64,000 bases of DNA from Phaeovulum vinaykumarii (GTDB lineage: Bacteria; Pseudomonadota; Alphaproteobacteria; Rhodobacterales; Rhodobacteraceae), in contig NZ_FTOM01000008.1 of assembly GCF_900156695.1 (NCBI RefSeq), positions 82,568 through 146,567 on the forward strand. Direction: 5' to 3'. The position numbers were made by a program, and so were the translations under genes. Under the pieces are notes generated by a model. That model ran no database searches. It was not told where the DNA came from and saw only the letters and a list, made by a program, of their open reading frames with translations. Position 1 is the first letter of the stretch; every line of letters starts with the position of its first letter. Below, piece by piece: positions 38,700-55,058 of this stretch.

Positions 38700-39788
38700 T
38701 CAGGCCTCCGACGCGCCGGGAATTGCGCGATACGCAGGGCCGCCCAACCGCGCCAGCGCCCAGCGTGCGGCATCGGCCACGGCTCGGTCGTCGGCGTCCC
38801 GATGCGCCGCGGCCAGCGGTGCAAGCGCGGGCTGGCCGGAATTGCCGATCGCATAGAGCACGTTGCGCAGGAACCGCGCATGCCCGATGCGCTTGATCGG
38901 GCTGCCCGAGAAGGCCGCGCGAAAGGCGGCCTCGTCCAGCGTGACCAGATCGGCCAGTCGGGGCGCATCGGCAAGAAGGGCATCGGCGCGGGGCGCATAG
39001 CCCGGCTCGGTCATCGGCGCGGCAAACTTGTTCCAGGGACAGGCCGCAAGACATTCGTCGCAGCCATAGATGCGGTTGCCCAGCGCCGGGCGCAGATCCG
39101 GGTCGACCGGCCCGCGATGCTCGATCGTCAGATAGGAGATGCAGCGCCGCGCATCCATCCGCCCCGGCGCGACGAAAGCCGCGGTCGGGCAGGCATCCAG
39201 ACAGGACCGACAACTGCCGCAATGATCGGTCTCGGGGGCGTCGGGCGGCAGCGCGAGCGAGGTGAAGATCGCGCCCAGAAAGAACCAGTTGCCGATCTCG
39301 CGGCTGACGACATTGGTATGCTTGCCCTGCCAGCCCAGCCCCGCCGCCTGCGCCAGCGGCTTTTCCATCACCGGCGCGGTATCGACAAAGACCTTGATCT
39401 CGCCGCCGGCCTCGGCGATCAGCCAGCGCCCCAGCCGCTTGAGCCGCTTCTTGACCAGGTCGTGATAATCCCGCCCGCGGGCATAGACCGACACCGCCCC
39501 CAGATCGGGACAGGCGGTCACCGCGCGGGGATCTTCGGCCGGGCTATAGCTTTCGGCCAGCATCAGGATCGACCGCGCCTCGGGCCACAGCGCCGCCGGA
39601 TTGCCGCGCCAGTTCATGCGGTCTTCCATCCAGCGCATCTGGCCGTGATAGCCCGCCGCCACGAAGGCGCGCAGCGCCGCATCGGCGTGGGGGATTGCGT
39701 CGGGCGTGGTCAGCCGCGCGGCGGTAAAGCCCTCGGCCAGCGCCTGCGCCTTGAGCCGGGCGGCCAGATCAGAAGTCAAGGAGCGCAT
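38700..39788 (-). CDS. queG: Epoxyqueuosine reductase
   Basis: QueG uses cobalamin and two 4Fe-4S clusters to make the final reduction of queuosine in tRNA. The 362-residue product has the N-terminal substrate domain with [15 protein letters not shown], the cobalamin-binding region around [20 protein letters not shown], the clusters in [15 protein letters not shown] and [15 protein letters not shown], and a C-terminal HEAT-like repeat region ([19 protein letters not shown]). The ATG at 39788 overlaps the end of the glutathione transferase gene by 20 bases, so the two are coupled. Confidence 0.94.
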   Translation of the reverse strand: MRSLTSDLAARLKAQALAEGFTAARLTTPDAIPHADAALRAFVAAGYHGQMRWMEDRMNWRGNPAALWPEARSILMLAESYSPAEDPRAVTACPDLGAVSVYARGRDYHDLVKKRLKRLGRWLIAEAGGEIKVFVDTAPVMEKPLAQAAGLGWQGKHTNVVSREIGNWFFLGAIFTSLALPPDAPETDHCGSCRSCLDACPTAAFVAPGRMDARRCISYLTIEHRGPVDPDLRPALGNRIYGCDECLAACPWNKFAAPMTEPGYAPRADALLADAPRLADLVTLDEAAFRAAFSGSPIKRIGHARFLRNVLYAIGNSGQPALAPLAAAHRDADDRAVADAARWALARLGGPAYRAIPGASEA

Positions 39789-40434
39789 ATTGCGGCGACG
39801 GCGGAAGGCCCGGCAGCTGGTCTGCCAGAAGCGACCGGAAGGCCGGGCGCGACTTGATCTTGGCATACCAGTCGCGGACATTGGCCGAGCGGTTCCAGTC
39901 CACATCCGAGATATAGTCGAGGCACGACAGATGCGCCGCCGCCGCGAAATCGGCCAGGGTCATCACGTCGCCGGCCAGCCAGCGCCGCTGATCCAGAAGC
40001 CAGCCCATGTAATCAAGGTGGAACTTCACCGCCGCCAGGCCCGATTTCACCGCACGGCTGTCGGGATAGCCTTCCTTGCGGATCTTCTTCCAGACGCGCT
40101 CGTTCATGATGGGGCGGGTCACTTCCGCGTTGAACTTGTCATCGAACCAGAAGCACAGGCGCCGCACCTCATAGCGGGCTTCCGGGTCGGCGGGGATCAG
40201 CGCCGGGTTGGGCAGCGTCTCGTCGAGATATTCGCAGATCGCCTGGCTTTCGGCCATCAGGCGGCTGTCCATGCGCAGGACCGGCACCTTGCCGGCGGGG
40301 TTGCGGCGCAGGAAATCGGGGCTGGGATCCCAATAGCGTTCCTCGACCAGTTCGACCTCGATCTTCTTTTCCGCCAGGGTCAGGCGGACCTTGCGGCAAA
40401 AGGGCGAGAGGGCGACGTGATACAGACGATTCAT
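39769..40434 (-). CDS. Glutathione S-transferase family protein
   Basis: A 221-residue cytosolic transferase. The N-terminal thioredoxin-like domain starts [18 protein letters not shown], with a single Cys12 in the position of the catalytic residue, and has the glutathione-binding NPAGKVPVL and [10 protein letters not shown]. The all-helical C-terminal domain contains [17 protein letters not shown], the N-capping box of the family. The natural substrate cannot be predicted. It is cotranscribed with queG. Confidence 0.88.
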   Translation of the reverse strand: MNRLYHVALSPFCRKVRLTLAEKKIEVELVEERYWDPSPDFLRRNPAGKVPVLRMDSRLMAESQAICEYLDETLPNPALIPADPEARYEVRRLCFWFDDKFNAEVTRPIMNERVWKKIRKEGYPDSRAVKSGLAAVKFHLDYMGWLLDQRRWLAGDVMTLADFAAAAHLSCLDYISDVDWNRSANVRDWYAKIKSRPAFRSLLADQLPGLPPSPQYALLDF

Positions 40435-40546
40435 GACATTTCCCGTGAGATCGGGCGCGGGGGAACCCGGTCGGTCGGCCCGCGCCTCTTGCCCCGGTGA
40501 TACGGGGACAGGGGGGCGGGATCAATCCCCGCGGGTCTCGTGGGCC

Positions 40547-41338
40547 TTAATCCGCCGGCGCAAAGCAGCGCGCGCGCCCGTCGGCGGCGATGGTCGCGGC
40601 CCCGTCGGCAATGGCGGCGGCGCGGCGGCGCATGAAGTCATTGGGCCGCGCGGCGTTGCGGGCCTTGGGCGCGGGCAGGACGCTGGCCAGAAGCGCCGCC
40701 TGCTCGGCCGTCAGCCGGTCGGGCGAGGTGCGGAAATAGCGAAACGCGGCAGCATTGATGCCGAAGACGCCTTCGTCGAATTCGGCGACGTTGAGATAGA
40801 TCTCGAGGATGCGGCGCTTGGACCAGACCAGTTCGATCATCGGCGTCAGCACCGCCTCGAGCGCCTTGCGCCCCCAGGACCGCTCCTGCCAGAGAAAGAC
40901 GTTCTTGGCCACCTGCTGGCTGAGCGTCGAGGCCCCGCGCCGGGCGCCGTCGTCGATGGCGGCGCGGATCGCGCGCATGTCAAAGCCCCAGTGCAGGCAG
41001 AAATTGGCGTCCTCGGCGGCCACGACCGAGCGCGCCATGACGGGGGCGATTTCCTCCATCGGGGTCCATTGGCGGTCGACCTTGCCCAGCCGGCGTGACT
41101 CGGACCAGATCGTGGGCGTCGTGGGCGGATTGATGAGCGAAAACAACACCACCAGCGCCAGAAGCGCCGCCACCCCCGCCAGCGCCAGCCGCCCGATCCA
41201 GACCGTGACCGTGCGCATCAGGCGGCGCACGCGACCGGGCGCCGGCGCGGACTGTGCGGTCTTGCGCTTGCCACGGGCGCGGCCTTTCGCCGAAGCGGCC
41301 GTTGAAGGGGGTTTGCGAGCCATGCCGTCATAAGTCAT
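40547..41338 (-). CDS. mtgA: Monofunctional biosynthetic peptidoglycan transglycosylase
   Basis: MtgA polymerises lipid II into glycan strands at the inner membrane (glycosyltransferase family 51). The product has a basic N-terminal tail (KGRARGKRKT), one membrane anchor (LALAGVAALLALVVLFSLI), then the catalytic Glu in VVAAEDANFCLHWGFD and the second motif GASTLSQQVAKNVFLW. KRRILEIYLNVAEFDEGVFGINAAA completes the family pattern. Two in-frame ATG codons (41338 and 41323) are possible. Position of the stop just before a divergent promoter region suggests it is monocistronic. Confidence 0.93.
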   Translation of the reverse strand: MTYDGMARKPPSTAASAKGRARGKRKTAQSAPAPGRVRRLMRTVTVWIGRLALAGVAALLALVVLFSLINPPTTPTIWSESRRLGKVDRQWTPMEEIAPVMARSVVAAEDANFCLHWGFDMRAIRAAIDDGARRGASTLSQQVAKNVFLWQERSWGRKALEAVLTPMIELVWSKRRILEIYLNVAEFDEGVFGINAAAFRYFRTSPDRLTAEQAALLASVLPAPKARNAARPNDFMRRRAAAIADGAATIAADGRARCFAPAD

Positions 41339-41488
41339 GGCCGGGCCGCGCGGGTCAAGGGGCGGGGCGCCGCATCGCGCGCGCCCTCCGCCCCGCCATG
41401 GGCGCAGTCAGGGCCGCCGATGCAAAGGGGGCGACTGGATCGCACCTGCCGCCCCCGTTTCTTCCGTCTTCGCCCTGCGCGGCGGGCC

Positions 41489-46033
<4,545 letters not shown>

Positions 46034-46045
46034 GTCTTTGCCTCC

Positions 46046-46741
46046 TCAGAGAGTGGGTCGGGGAAATTTCGCAGGCACGCCGGTCATCTGCGTGGTGCAA
46101 TCATATTCGGGTTCGGCGGCGCCGAAGCCCTCTTCGCCCGGCAGGGCGAAGGTGACGGGCGCCTCGAGCGTATCGACCTGATCGCCGAAGGCGTTCTCGT
46201 AATGCTCGCGGTCGCCAAAGAAGATCCGCCAGTCGCGGCTGATGAACTGGCTGCCGGTGCGGCGCGAGATGAAGCTTCCGTCGGCGGCCAGGGTCTCGAT
46301 CTCGAATTCGGCGCGTTCCAGCGTGATGCCGTCGATCACGACACGTTCGCCGGTCAGCCGGTCGACGCCGCGATAGCGCCGGCGTTCGCCCGCATTCGAC
46401 AGCGTCTCGAAATCGTAGGTGTCCACCCCCGTCGCCAGCAGCGTCGAGAACGAGGCATGATCGGCCGCATCGGGCAGAAGCCGGTCGATCTCGCCGGTCT
46501 CGTGGTCGGTGCTCTCGATCCAGCGGGTCTCGCGGTCGATATGCGAGGTGAAGAACACCCCCTCGCCGTCGGCATAGCTGGTGCGCCGGTCGCCCGGCGC
46601 ATCGGACACGCAGGAATAGGTGTTCGACACCACGCAGCCGTGAAGCTGGGCGGTGAAGGCAAGCGTGCAGCCCGCGGGCGGAACGAAATCCGCCGCAGCG
46701 GCGGGGCTTGCCAGAAGAAGGGCAAGCGCGAGCGGTCTCAT
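46046..46741 (-). CDS. Secreted hypothetical protein inside the glutamate synthase operon
   Basis: I do not recognise a family. The 231-residue product has a clear signal peptide (MRPLALALLLASPAAAADF) and a soluble mature part with four cysteines (CTLAF, HGCVV, YSCVSD, YDCTTQ), suggesting periplasmic disulfides. It is rich in short beta motifs such as TRWIESTDHETGEIDRLLP. Its ATG overlaps the gltD stop by four bases (ATGA) and it ends 12 bases before gltB, so it must be cotranscribed with glutamate synthase, an odd place for an exported protein. Confidence 0.82.
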   Translation of the reverse strand: MRPLALALLLASPAAAADFVPPAGCTLAFTAQLHGCVVSNTYSCVSDAPGDRRTSYADGEGVFFTSHIDRETRWIESTDHETGEIDRLLPDAADHASFSTLLATGVDTYDFETLSNAGERRRYRGVDRLTGERVVIDGITLERAEFEIETLAADGSFISRRTGSQFISRDWRIFFGDREHYENAFGDQVDTLEAPVTFALPGEEGFGAAEPEYDCTTQMTGVPAKFPRPTL

Positions 46742-48168
46742 TCGGCCGCGACCTCGGCGCGCCGGGCCAGCAGCTCGAGGATCGACTGTGCCGCCTCGCG
46801 CCCGTCGCGGATGGCCCAGACCACCAGCGAGGCGCCGCGCACGATGTCGCCCACGGCAAAGACGCCCGGCATCGAGGTGGCGTGACGCGCATCGGCGCGC
46901 AGCGTGCCCCAGCGCGTGACCTCGAGCCCGTCGGTGTTCCACAGCTTGGGCAGATCCTCGGGCTCGAAGCCCAGCGCCTGCACGACCAGCTCGGCGGGCT
47001 CGTCATAGAGCGCGCCCTCGACCGGCTCGGGCGAGCGGCGGCCCGACTTGTCCGGCGCGCCCAGCCGCATGCGCTGCACGCGCACCGATTTCACCGGGGT
47101 GCCGTCAAAGCCCACCGGCGCGGCCAGCCAGACGAATTCGACGCCCTCTTCCTCGGCGTTCTGCACCTCGCGCTGCGAGCCGGGCATGTTCTCGCGGTCG
47201 CGGCGGTAGAGACATTTGACCGAGGCCGCGCCCTGGCGGATGGCGGTGCGCACGCAGTCCATCGCCGTGTCGCCGCCGCCGATCACCACGACATTCTTGC
47301 CGCGCGCGTCAAGGGTGCCGTCCTCGACCTCGGGGACGGTGTCGCCGAAGCTGAGCTTGTTCGAGGCGGTCAGGTAGTCCAGCGCCCGCACGATGCCCTT
47401 GGCGTCGGCGCCGGGCTCGCGCAGCTCGCGCACCTTGTAGACGCCCGTGGCGATCAGCACCGCATCATGTTTCTGGCGGATCGCGTCGAAGGTGATGTCC
47501 ACGCCGACATTGCAGTTCAGCACGAATTCGACGCCGGCCTGGGCCAGCTGGTCGACGCGCTTCATCACCACGTCCTTTTCCAGCTTGAAGCCGGGGATGC
47601 CATAGGTCAGCAGCCCGCCCGCGCGGTCCGAACGTTCGTAGACCGTCACCTTGACCCCGGCGCGGCGCAGCGCGTCGGCCGCGGCCATCCCGCCCGGACC
47701 CGAGCCGATGATGCCCACGCTTTCGGCGCGTTCGACCGCCGGGCGGATCGGCTTGACCCAACCCATGTCCCAGGCGGTGTCGGTCACGTATTTCTCGATG
47801 GCGCCGATCGTCACCGTGCCGTGGCCCGATTGCTCGATCACGCAATTGCCTTCGCACAGACGGTCCTGCGGGCAGATGCGGCCGCAGATCTCGGGAAAGG
47901 TGTTGGTGGCCTGGCTGGTCTCGTAGGCTTCCTGAAGGCGGCCCTCGGCGGTCAGGCGCAGCCAGTCAGGGATGTTGTTGCCCAGCGGGCAATGCGCCTG
48001 GCAATAGGGCACGCCGCATTGGCTGCACCGGCTGGCCTGTTCGTTGGCCTTCTGGGCCGCGAATTCGGCGTAGATCTCGTTGAAGTCGGTGGCGCGCTCT
48101 TTCGCCTCGCGCTTCTCGGGCATTTCCTTGCCGAGTTTCACGAACTTGAGCATGCGTTGCTGGGCCAT
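46738..48168 (-). CDS. gltD: Glutamate synthase (NADPH) small subunit
   Basis: GltD feeds electrons from NADPH to GltB through FAD and 4Fe-4S clusters. The 476-residue product has the N-terminal cysteine clusters CSQCGVPYCQAHCPLGNNIPDW and CGRICPQDRLCEGNC, the FAD-binding GSGPGGMAAADALRRAG, the NADPH-binding VVIGGGDTAMDCVRTA and the C-terminal FAVGDIVRGASLVVWAI. A GGGAGG site supports the ATG. It is the first gene of the operon, with an AT-rich upstream region at 48169-48329. Confidence 0.97.
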   Translation of the reverse strand: MAQQRMLKFVKLGKEMPEKREAKERATDFNEIYAEFAAQKANEQASRCSQCGVPYCQAHCPLGNNIPDWLRLTAEGRLQEAYETSQATNTFPEICGRICPQDRLCEGNCVIEQSGHGTVTIGAIEKYVTDTAWDMGWVKPIRPAVERAESVGIIGSGPGGMAAADALRRAGVKVTVYERSDRAGGLLTYGIPGFKLEKDVVMKRVDQLAQAGVEFVLNCNVGVDITFDAIRQKHDAVLIATGVYKVRELREPGADAKGIVRALDYLTASNKLSFGDTVPEVEDGTLDARGKNVVVIGGGDTAMDCVRTAIRQGAASVKCLYRRDRENMPGSQREVQNAEEEGVEFVWLAAPVGFDGTPVKSVRVQRMRLGAPDKSGRRSPEPVEGALYDEPAELVVQALGFEPEDLPKLWNTDGLEVTRWGTLRADARHATSMPGVFAVGDIVRGASLVVWAIRDGREAAQSILELLARRAEVAAE

Positions 48169-48329
48169 GGCTGCGCCTCCCGTTTCGGGTTCAATAGGTG
48201 CGCCTTGTTACCCTTCGTTGATTGCAAATAAAAGTCAGCAAGATTGACATAAATGGCGTAATTCGACAGGGCGCATGCGATTTCGCACCCAAAATCGGAT
48301 TTTTTAGGGAAGACCTGCTGACCTATCTA

Positions 48330-49136
48330 TCAATATCCGGCCAACAGAGCGGCCAGAGCCACCCCGCCGACGATGATTCGCCACCAGCCGAAAAGCGCGT
48401 AGCCATGCCGGCTGACATAGGCCAGAAGGCCCTTGACCACGATCACGGCCGCGAAGAACGCCAGAACGAAGCCCACCGCAATGTCGCCCAGCGCCGCAGC
48501 GTCCAGCACGTCGCGGTTCTTGTAGAGATCATAGGCAAAGGCGCCCGCCATCGTCGGCATGGACAGGAAGAACGAGAATTCCGCCGCCGCCCGCTTCGAC
48601 GCCCCCATCGCCAGCGCGCCGACGATCGTCGCCCCCGAGCGCGAGACGCCGGGGATCATGGCCAGACATTGGATGAAGCCGATCACCAGCGCCATCGGCA
48701 GCGGAAAGCGCATCGCGTCCTGATGGCGGGGTTTCAGCGGCAGCCGGTCCACCCAGATCAGAACCACCCCGCCCAGGATCAGCATCACCGCGATCAGGAT
48801 CGGGGTCTCGAACAGCACCTGCTTGATGATGTCATGGGCCAGAACCCCGATCACCACCGCCGGCGCAAAGGCGATCAGCACCGAGGCGATGAACTTGCGC
48901 GCCGCCGGATCATGGGGTGCCGCGGCAAAGACCTGCACCAGCCGCGTGGCATAGACCCCCAGGATCGCCAGGATCGCGCCCAGCTGGATCACCACCTCGA
49001 AGGCCTTGCCGGGGCTGTCGAACCCCATGAAATGACCGGCCAGAAGGATATGGCCGGTCGACGAGACGGGGATGAATTCCGTCAGCCCCTCCAGCACGCC
49101 CAGAATCGCGGCTACAAGCGTGCTGTCGGTCATCAT
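48330..49136 (-). CDS. uppP: Undecaprenyl-diphosphatase
   Basis: UppP (BacA) recycles the lipid carrier undecaprenyl pyrophosphate to the monophosphate for cell-wall synthesis. The 268-residue membrane protein has [21 protein letters not shown] (substrate site with the catalytic Glu pair region) and [17 protein letters not shown] near residue 165, the two conserved motifs of the family. Two adjacent ATG codons (49136 and 49133) can start it. It begins one base after the stop of the NDUFA9-like gene, so the two are cotranscribed. Confidence 0.94.
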   Translation of the reverse strand: MMTDSTLVAAILGVLEGLTEFIPVSSTGHILLAGHFMGFDSPGKAFEVVIQLGAILAILGVYATRLVQVFAAAPHDPAARKFIASVLIAFAPAVVIGVLAHDIIKQVLFETPILIAVMLILGGVVLIWVDRLPLKPRHQDAMRFPLPMALVIGFIQCLAMIPGVSRSGATIVGALAMGASKRAAAEFSFFLSMPTMAGAFAYDLYKNRDVLDAAALGDIAVGFVLAFFAAVIVVKGLLAYVSRHGYALFGWWRIIVGGVALAALLAGY

Positions 49137-49137
49137 G

Positions 49138-50124
49138 TCAGTGTTTCTCGCGCATCAGTTTCGCCGAAGCCTTGATCTCTTCATATTGCCCGTCGGGGCG
49201 GAAACGCCAGAGGTACTCGGGCAGGATGGCGTCCATCGGCGTGGGCTCGACCCCCAGATCGCCCAATCCGCGGGCATCGGCGGCCACGATATTGTCACGT
49301 CCCAGATTGGACAGCTGATCCAGCGTCAGGATGCGGTTGACGACGAAGCCGCCGGTCAGCCCCGACAGGATGTCGAGCGTGGCCGCCATCGGCCAGCCCA
49401 GCGGCGCCGGGATCGACAGCACCAGCCGGTCACGCTTGATGATGCGCAGCATGCGTTCGATCAGGCGGGCAAAGGTCTCGACCTCGGGGCCGCCCAGCTC
49501 ATGGACGCCCGAATGCCCGTGCAGCAGGCAGGCCTTCGCCGCCGCGGCCACGTCGCCCACATAGACCGGCTGGAAGCGCGTGCCCCCGCCCACCAGCGGG
49601 ATCACCGGCATCAGCCGCGCCATGGCGGCGAAGCGGTTGAAGAACTGGTCCTCGGGGCCGAAGATCACCGACGGCCGCAGGATCGCGGCGCTGGGGAAAT
49701 GTTCCAGAACGGCAGCCTCGCCGCGGGCCTTGGTGCGCGAATATTCGCTGGGCGCCCCCTCGACCGAACCGATCGAGGACAGATGCACCAGCTGCGCCAC
49801 CCCCAGTTCGGCGGCCAGCCGCGCGATGGTGGCCGCGCCTTCGGCCTGCACCTCGCGGAAGCGGTTGCGCCCTTCGGGGACCAGGATGCCGACGCAATTG
49901 ACCACCGCATCCGCGCCTTCCATCGCGGCGCGCACGCTGGCGGCATCGCGGATGTTGCACAGGATGGGCTCGACCTGCCCCGGCGCGCCATAGACGCGGG
50001 TGAACAGCGCCTCGTTGGGGCGGCGCACGGCGACGCGCACGCGCCAGCCCTCATGCGCCATCGCCTGCGCGACATAGCGCCCCACGAAGCCCGAGCCCCC
50101 GTAGATCGTGACCAGTTTCGACAT
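49138..50124 (-). CDS. NAD(P)-binding protein of the complex I NDUFA9 family
   Basis: An atypical SDR of 328 residues. The nucleotide motif is [14 protein letters not shown] (7-20), and the family pattern continues with [22 protein letters not shown] and [17 protein letters not shown]. These are the marks of the NDUFA9-like group, an accessory subunit of respiratory complex I in mitochondria and alphaproteobacteria. The rest of complex I is not in this window. A GGGAGAGG site precedes the ATG. Confidence 0.85.
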   Translation of the reverse strand: MSKLVTIYGGSGFVGRYVAQAMAHEGWRVRVAVRRPNEALFTRVYGAPGQVEPILCNIRDAASVRAAMEGADAVVNCVGILVPEGRNRFREVQAEGAATIARLAAELGVAQLVHLSSIGSVEGAPSEYSRTKARGEAAVLEHFPSAAILRPSVIFGPEDQFFNRFAAMARLMPVIPLVGGGTRFQPVYVGDVAAAAKACLLHGHSGVHELGGPEVETFARLIERMLRIIKRDRLVLSIPAPLGWPMAATLDILSGLTGGFVVNRILTLDQLSNLGRDNIVAADARGLGDLGVEPTPMDAILPEYLWRFRPDGQYEEIKASAKLMREKH

Positions 50125-50320
50125 CGCCTCTCCCCCGGCTCGTGTCTCCCTTTGACTGGCCGAGACTTAGCGCTGCACCCTGGGGCCGACAAGAAAAAAG
50201 CCCCCCGGAAAGGGCCCCGGACCCGCCCGCGACAGCCCCGCGACACCGCGATGACAAAAATCTTTTCAGACCCCGTTGACACCCCCCGCGGGTCGGGATA
50301 CTCAGCGCCTCACGACACCG

Positions 50321-50405
50321 GCCCAGGTGGCGGAATTGGTAGACGCGCACGGTTCAGGTCCGTGTGCCGCAAGGCGTGGAGGTTCGAGTCCTCTCCTGGG
50401 CACCA
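50321..50405 (+). tRNA. tRNA-Leu (anticodon CAG)
   Basis: An 85-base class II tRNA with a 7-base acceptor stem (GCCCAGG with CCTGGGC), anticodon loop TTCAGGT giving CAG, a long variable arm (TGCCGCAAGGCGT), T-arm GTTCGAGTC and an encoded 3' CCA. It is ended by a strong hairpin terminator. Confidence 0.96.
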
Positions 50406-50407
50406 AT

Positions 50408-50445
50408 AAAAAGCCGTCCAAGCTCAATAGCTTGGGCGGCTTTTT
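50408..50445 (+). terminator. Rho-independent terminator after tRNA-Leu
   Basis: A 16-base inverted repeat (50408-50423 with 50430-50445, one G-T pair) with loop TCAATA; the right arm ends in TTTTT. It begins three bases after the tRNA. Confidence 0.9.
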
Positions 50446-50575
50446 CGTATCCCGCCGCGGCCACGTCAGGCGCCGCCCGCCCCACCGCCCGCCGCCCCGG
50501 CGCAGCCATTGCGGGGCCCCGATCCGGGGCGGCCGCGCGGGCCCGCCAACACCCACCCGAGAGAGAGGAGCCACG

Positions 50576-51184
50576 ATGAACCTGCCGGTCTTTCTTGCCG
50601 GGCTGAGCATGGGGCTGAGCCTGATCGTGGCCATCGGCGCGCAGAACGCCTTTGTGCTGCGCCACGGGCTGCGCGGGCATCATGTGCTGGCCGTCTGCCT
50701 GGCCTGCGCGCTGTCCGATGCGGTGCTGATTCTCGCCGGGGTGGCGGGGTTCGCGCGGCTTCTGGACCTGTTCCCCTGGATCGACCCGGTGATGCGCTAT
50801 GGCGGCGCGGCCTTCCTGATCTGGTATGGGGCGCGCAGCCTGATGGCGGCCCTGCGCGAGACCGGCGCGCTGGCGGCCGAAGGAGGCGCGGCAGGCACGC
50901 TGCGCGCCACCGTGACGGCGTGCCTGGCGATCACCTGGCTGAACCCGCATGTCTATCTGGACACGCTGGTCCTTCTGGGCACGATCTCGACCCAGTTCCC
51001 CGGTGCCGAAGGCTGGTTCGGCGCCGGCGCGGTCAGCGCCTCGTTCGGCTTCTTCTTCGCGCTCGGATATGGCGCGCGCCTGCTGCGCCCGGTCTTCGCC
51101 CAGCCCGCCGCCTGGCGCCTGCTGGAAGGCGGGATCGCCGTGATCATGTGGGCGATCGCGGCGCGGCTGATCCTGGGCGGCTGA
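50576..51184 (+). CDS. LysE/ArgO-family amino acid exporter
   Basis: A 202-residue membrane protein with six predicted segments. The N-terminal block GLSLIVAIGAQNAFVLRHGL is the signature of the LysE/ArgO group, and the TWLNPHVYLDTLVLLG motif near residue 122 is also conserved. It probably exports basic amino acids such as lysine or arginine. A GAGAGGAG site precedes the ATG. No LysG-type regulator gene is adjacent. Confidence 0.9.
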   Translation: MNLPVFLAGLSMGLSLIVAIGAQNAFVLRHGLRGHHVLAVCLACALSDAVLILAGVAGFARLLDLFPWIDPVMRYGGAAFLIWYGARSLMAALRETGALAAEGGAAGTLRATVTACLAITWLNPHVYLDTLVLLGTISTQFPGAEGWFGAGAVSASFGFFFALGYGARLLRPVFAQPAAWRLLEGGIAVIMWAIAARLILGG

Positions 51185-51208
51185 TGCGTGCGGGGGGCCG
51201 AAAATGGA

Positions 51209-51239
51209 AACCGGGGCGCGTCCTGCGACGGCCCCGGTT
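51209..51239. terminator. Hairpin between LysE-type gene and tRNA-Val
   Basis: AACCGGGGC (51209-51217) pairs with GCCCCGGTT (51231-51239), and the inner CGTC/GACG adds four pairs after a bulged G. On the minus strand it follows tRNA-Val and is followed by TTCCATTTTC, so it most likely ends the tRNA transcript; it may serve the exporter gene too. Confidence 0.65.
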
Positions 51240-51249
51240 ACCGGAAGAA

Positions 51250-51324
51250 TGGTGGGTGATAAGAGATTCGAACTCCTGACATCTTCGATGTGAACGAAGC
51301 GCTCTACCACTGAGCTAATCACCC
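51250..51324 (-). tRNA. tRNA-Val (anticodon CAC)
   Basis: A 75-base tRNA on the minus strand: acceptor GGGTGAT with ATCACCC, D-arm AGCTCAGTGGTAGAGC, anticodon loop TTCACAT within stem CTTCG/CGAAG giving CAC, T-arm GTTCGAATC, discriminator A and encoded CCA. Confidence 0.95.
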
Positions 51325-51386
51325 GTTGGCGCGGCTTTTAGCGTTGCGCTTCGGCCTGCGCAAGCCCCCATGTCATGCTTTTCGCG

Positions 51387-51938
51387 CTATTCTTCCGCGT
51401 CGTCGTCGGCCCCCTCCGACGGCCCGGCCCCGGCCTTGCGCCGCAGCTTGAGCGTCAGCATCTCGCCGTCGGGCTTGGCCTGGCGGCGGCTGACACGCAT
51501 CTTGCCCAGACCGGGCAGGTTGACCTCGTCCCCGGCGGCCAGCGCGGCCCCCAGAACCTCCAGAACCGCCTCGGCCAGGGGCTTCACGTCGCGCTTCTTC
51601 TGGCCGGTCTGCGCCACGACCCGGTCCACGATGTCCTTCATGCGCAACATCGTCACCTCGGAGGGTTCGGGCACGGACAGATCGGCCCCGCCCCCCTGCC
51701 CCACCAGCGTGATGCCACCGCCGATGGCCAGACCGGGCCGGGGCCCGTCCGAGGCCAGCGTGGGCAGCACGCCCGAGGCCGCGGGGCCGGGCTCGGGCGG
51801 CGCCGTGGTTTCGGGCGCCACCTCTTCCGAGACAGCGGCCTCGGGCGCCGTGGCCTCGGCAGCGGCGGTGTCCTTGCGGGCCGGGCCGTCGGCTTCGGCC
51901 TTGCCATGCCCGGCGGTCTGCTTGCGGGATTTGCTCAT
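51387..51938 (-). CDS. HU-family DNA-binding protein with low-complexity N-terminus
   Basis: The C-terminal 85 residues match the histone-like HU/IHF fold: MLRMKDIVDRVVAQTGQKKRDVKPLAEAVLEVLGAALAAGDEVNLPGLGKM, where the last part is the conserved start of the beta arm. Residues 1-95 are a disordered Ala/Pro/Glu/Thr-rich extension beginning MSKSRKQTAGHGKAEAD. The start at 51938 has a GGGAG site. HU proteins are usually about 90 residues, so this is an extended variant, perhaps a nucleoid protein with a basic-acidic tail. It is downstream of lon on the same strand. Confidence 0.82.
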   Translation of the reverse strand: MSKSRKQTAGHGKAEADGPARKDTAAAEATAPEAAVSEEVAPETTAPPEPGPAASGVLPTLASDGPRPGLAIGGGITLVGQGGGADLSVPEPSEVTMLRMKDIVDRVVAQTGQKKRDVKPLAEAVLEVLGAALAAGDEVNLPGLGKMRVSRRQAKPDGEMLTLKLRRKAGAGPSEGADDDAEE

Positions 51939-52046
51939 TCCGGCTCCCTTGTCGGTTTCCCTGCGCATCATCCCCCGAAGACTAGCCCCACGGCGGGCCC
52001 GAATCCACTGCCGCGATGCGGCGGGTGGGGGCGGGCAACGCACAGT

Positions 52047-52073
52047 GCCGGCCACGCCTGAAGGCGGGCCGGC
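52047..52073 (-). terminator. Hairpin after lon
   Basis: GCCGGCC and CGCC (52047-52058, with one bulged A) pair with GGCG and GGCCGGC (52063-52073) around loop TGAA. It lies 27 bases past the lon stop. There is no T-run, so intrinsic termination is not certain. Confidence 0.4.
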
Positions 52074-52099
52074 GCCAGGATCGGGAATGCGATCAGATC

Positions 52100-54502
<2,403 letters not shown>

Positions 54503-54824
54503 GTCAGATCCTTTGTGGCAGGCGCACCCGGTCCCAGACGCGGCAACCTGGCGCACCCCGGTCAAGCCCCCAATCTAGGGCCGCCGCGAAGCGGGTTCAA
54601 CCGTCCGCCCATCCTGCCCCCTCGGGCATTCACCCGAAAGCGCCGTGCATCTGGCGGAAATGGCACGGAGTTCGGAAAATCGTTACAATTCTATCTGCCC
54701 TTGTCTTGACGCAAAGACGCCCCAGTCGCTTGTTAGCTATTCTTTAAGGTGTGAGCCGCACTCTCGGGTCACGGGTGGCACGGCGCGTTTGCGCGCCCGG
54801 CGCCACGAACAGGGGGATATCGCC
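54503..54824. other. Intergenic region between divergent lon and a small membrane protein gene
   Basis: This 322-base stretch holds the promoters of both divergent genes. The part at 54660-54750 is AT-richer (TCGTTACAATTCTATC and AGCTATTCTTTAAGG). A TTGACG at 54706-54711 could be a -35 box, but no good -10 sits at the right distance. I see no gene in it. Confidence 0.5.
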
Positions 54825-54992
54825 ATGAGTGTGGTTCCGATCAAGACCGCAGATCTGCCGTCCCGGCGCGCGCAGCCCGCCCGCCCCGCCGCGGCGGGGC
54901 AAGCCATGTCCGCCGGCTGGTGGATCCTGCCTGCCGCCGTCGCCGGCCTGGGCTTCTGGGGCGGTGTCATCTACCTGCTGGTGGCGCTCTGA
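54825..54992 (+). CDS. Small membrane protein (55 aa)
   Basis: I do not recognise a family. The product has a hydrophilic, Arg/Pro/Ala-rich first half (MSVVPIKTADLPSRRAQPAR) and one membrane segment (WWILPAAVAGLGFWGGVIYLLVAL) at the C-terminus, so it is probably a single-pass protein with N-terminus in the cytoplasm. GGGGA lies about nine bases before the ATG. Its neighbours are lon (divergent) and the histidine kinase gene (convergent, 66 bases away). Confidence 0.65.
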   Translation: MSVVPIKTADLPSRRAQPARPAAAGQAMSAGWWILPAAVAGLGFWGGVIYLLVAL

Positions 54993-55058
54993 CTGTTGGC
55001 GCCCTGACGGCCCCAAGGGGCATTCGGGCCGCGGGCGCGGGATCGACGCGCGCCCGGT

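Noticed and set aside
54706..54735. TTGACG as a -35 box for the small membrane protein gene
   Set aside because: No acceptable -10 box lies 16-18 bases downstream.
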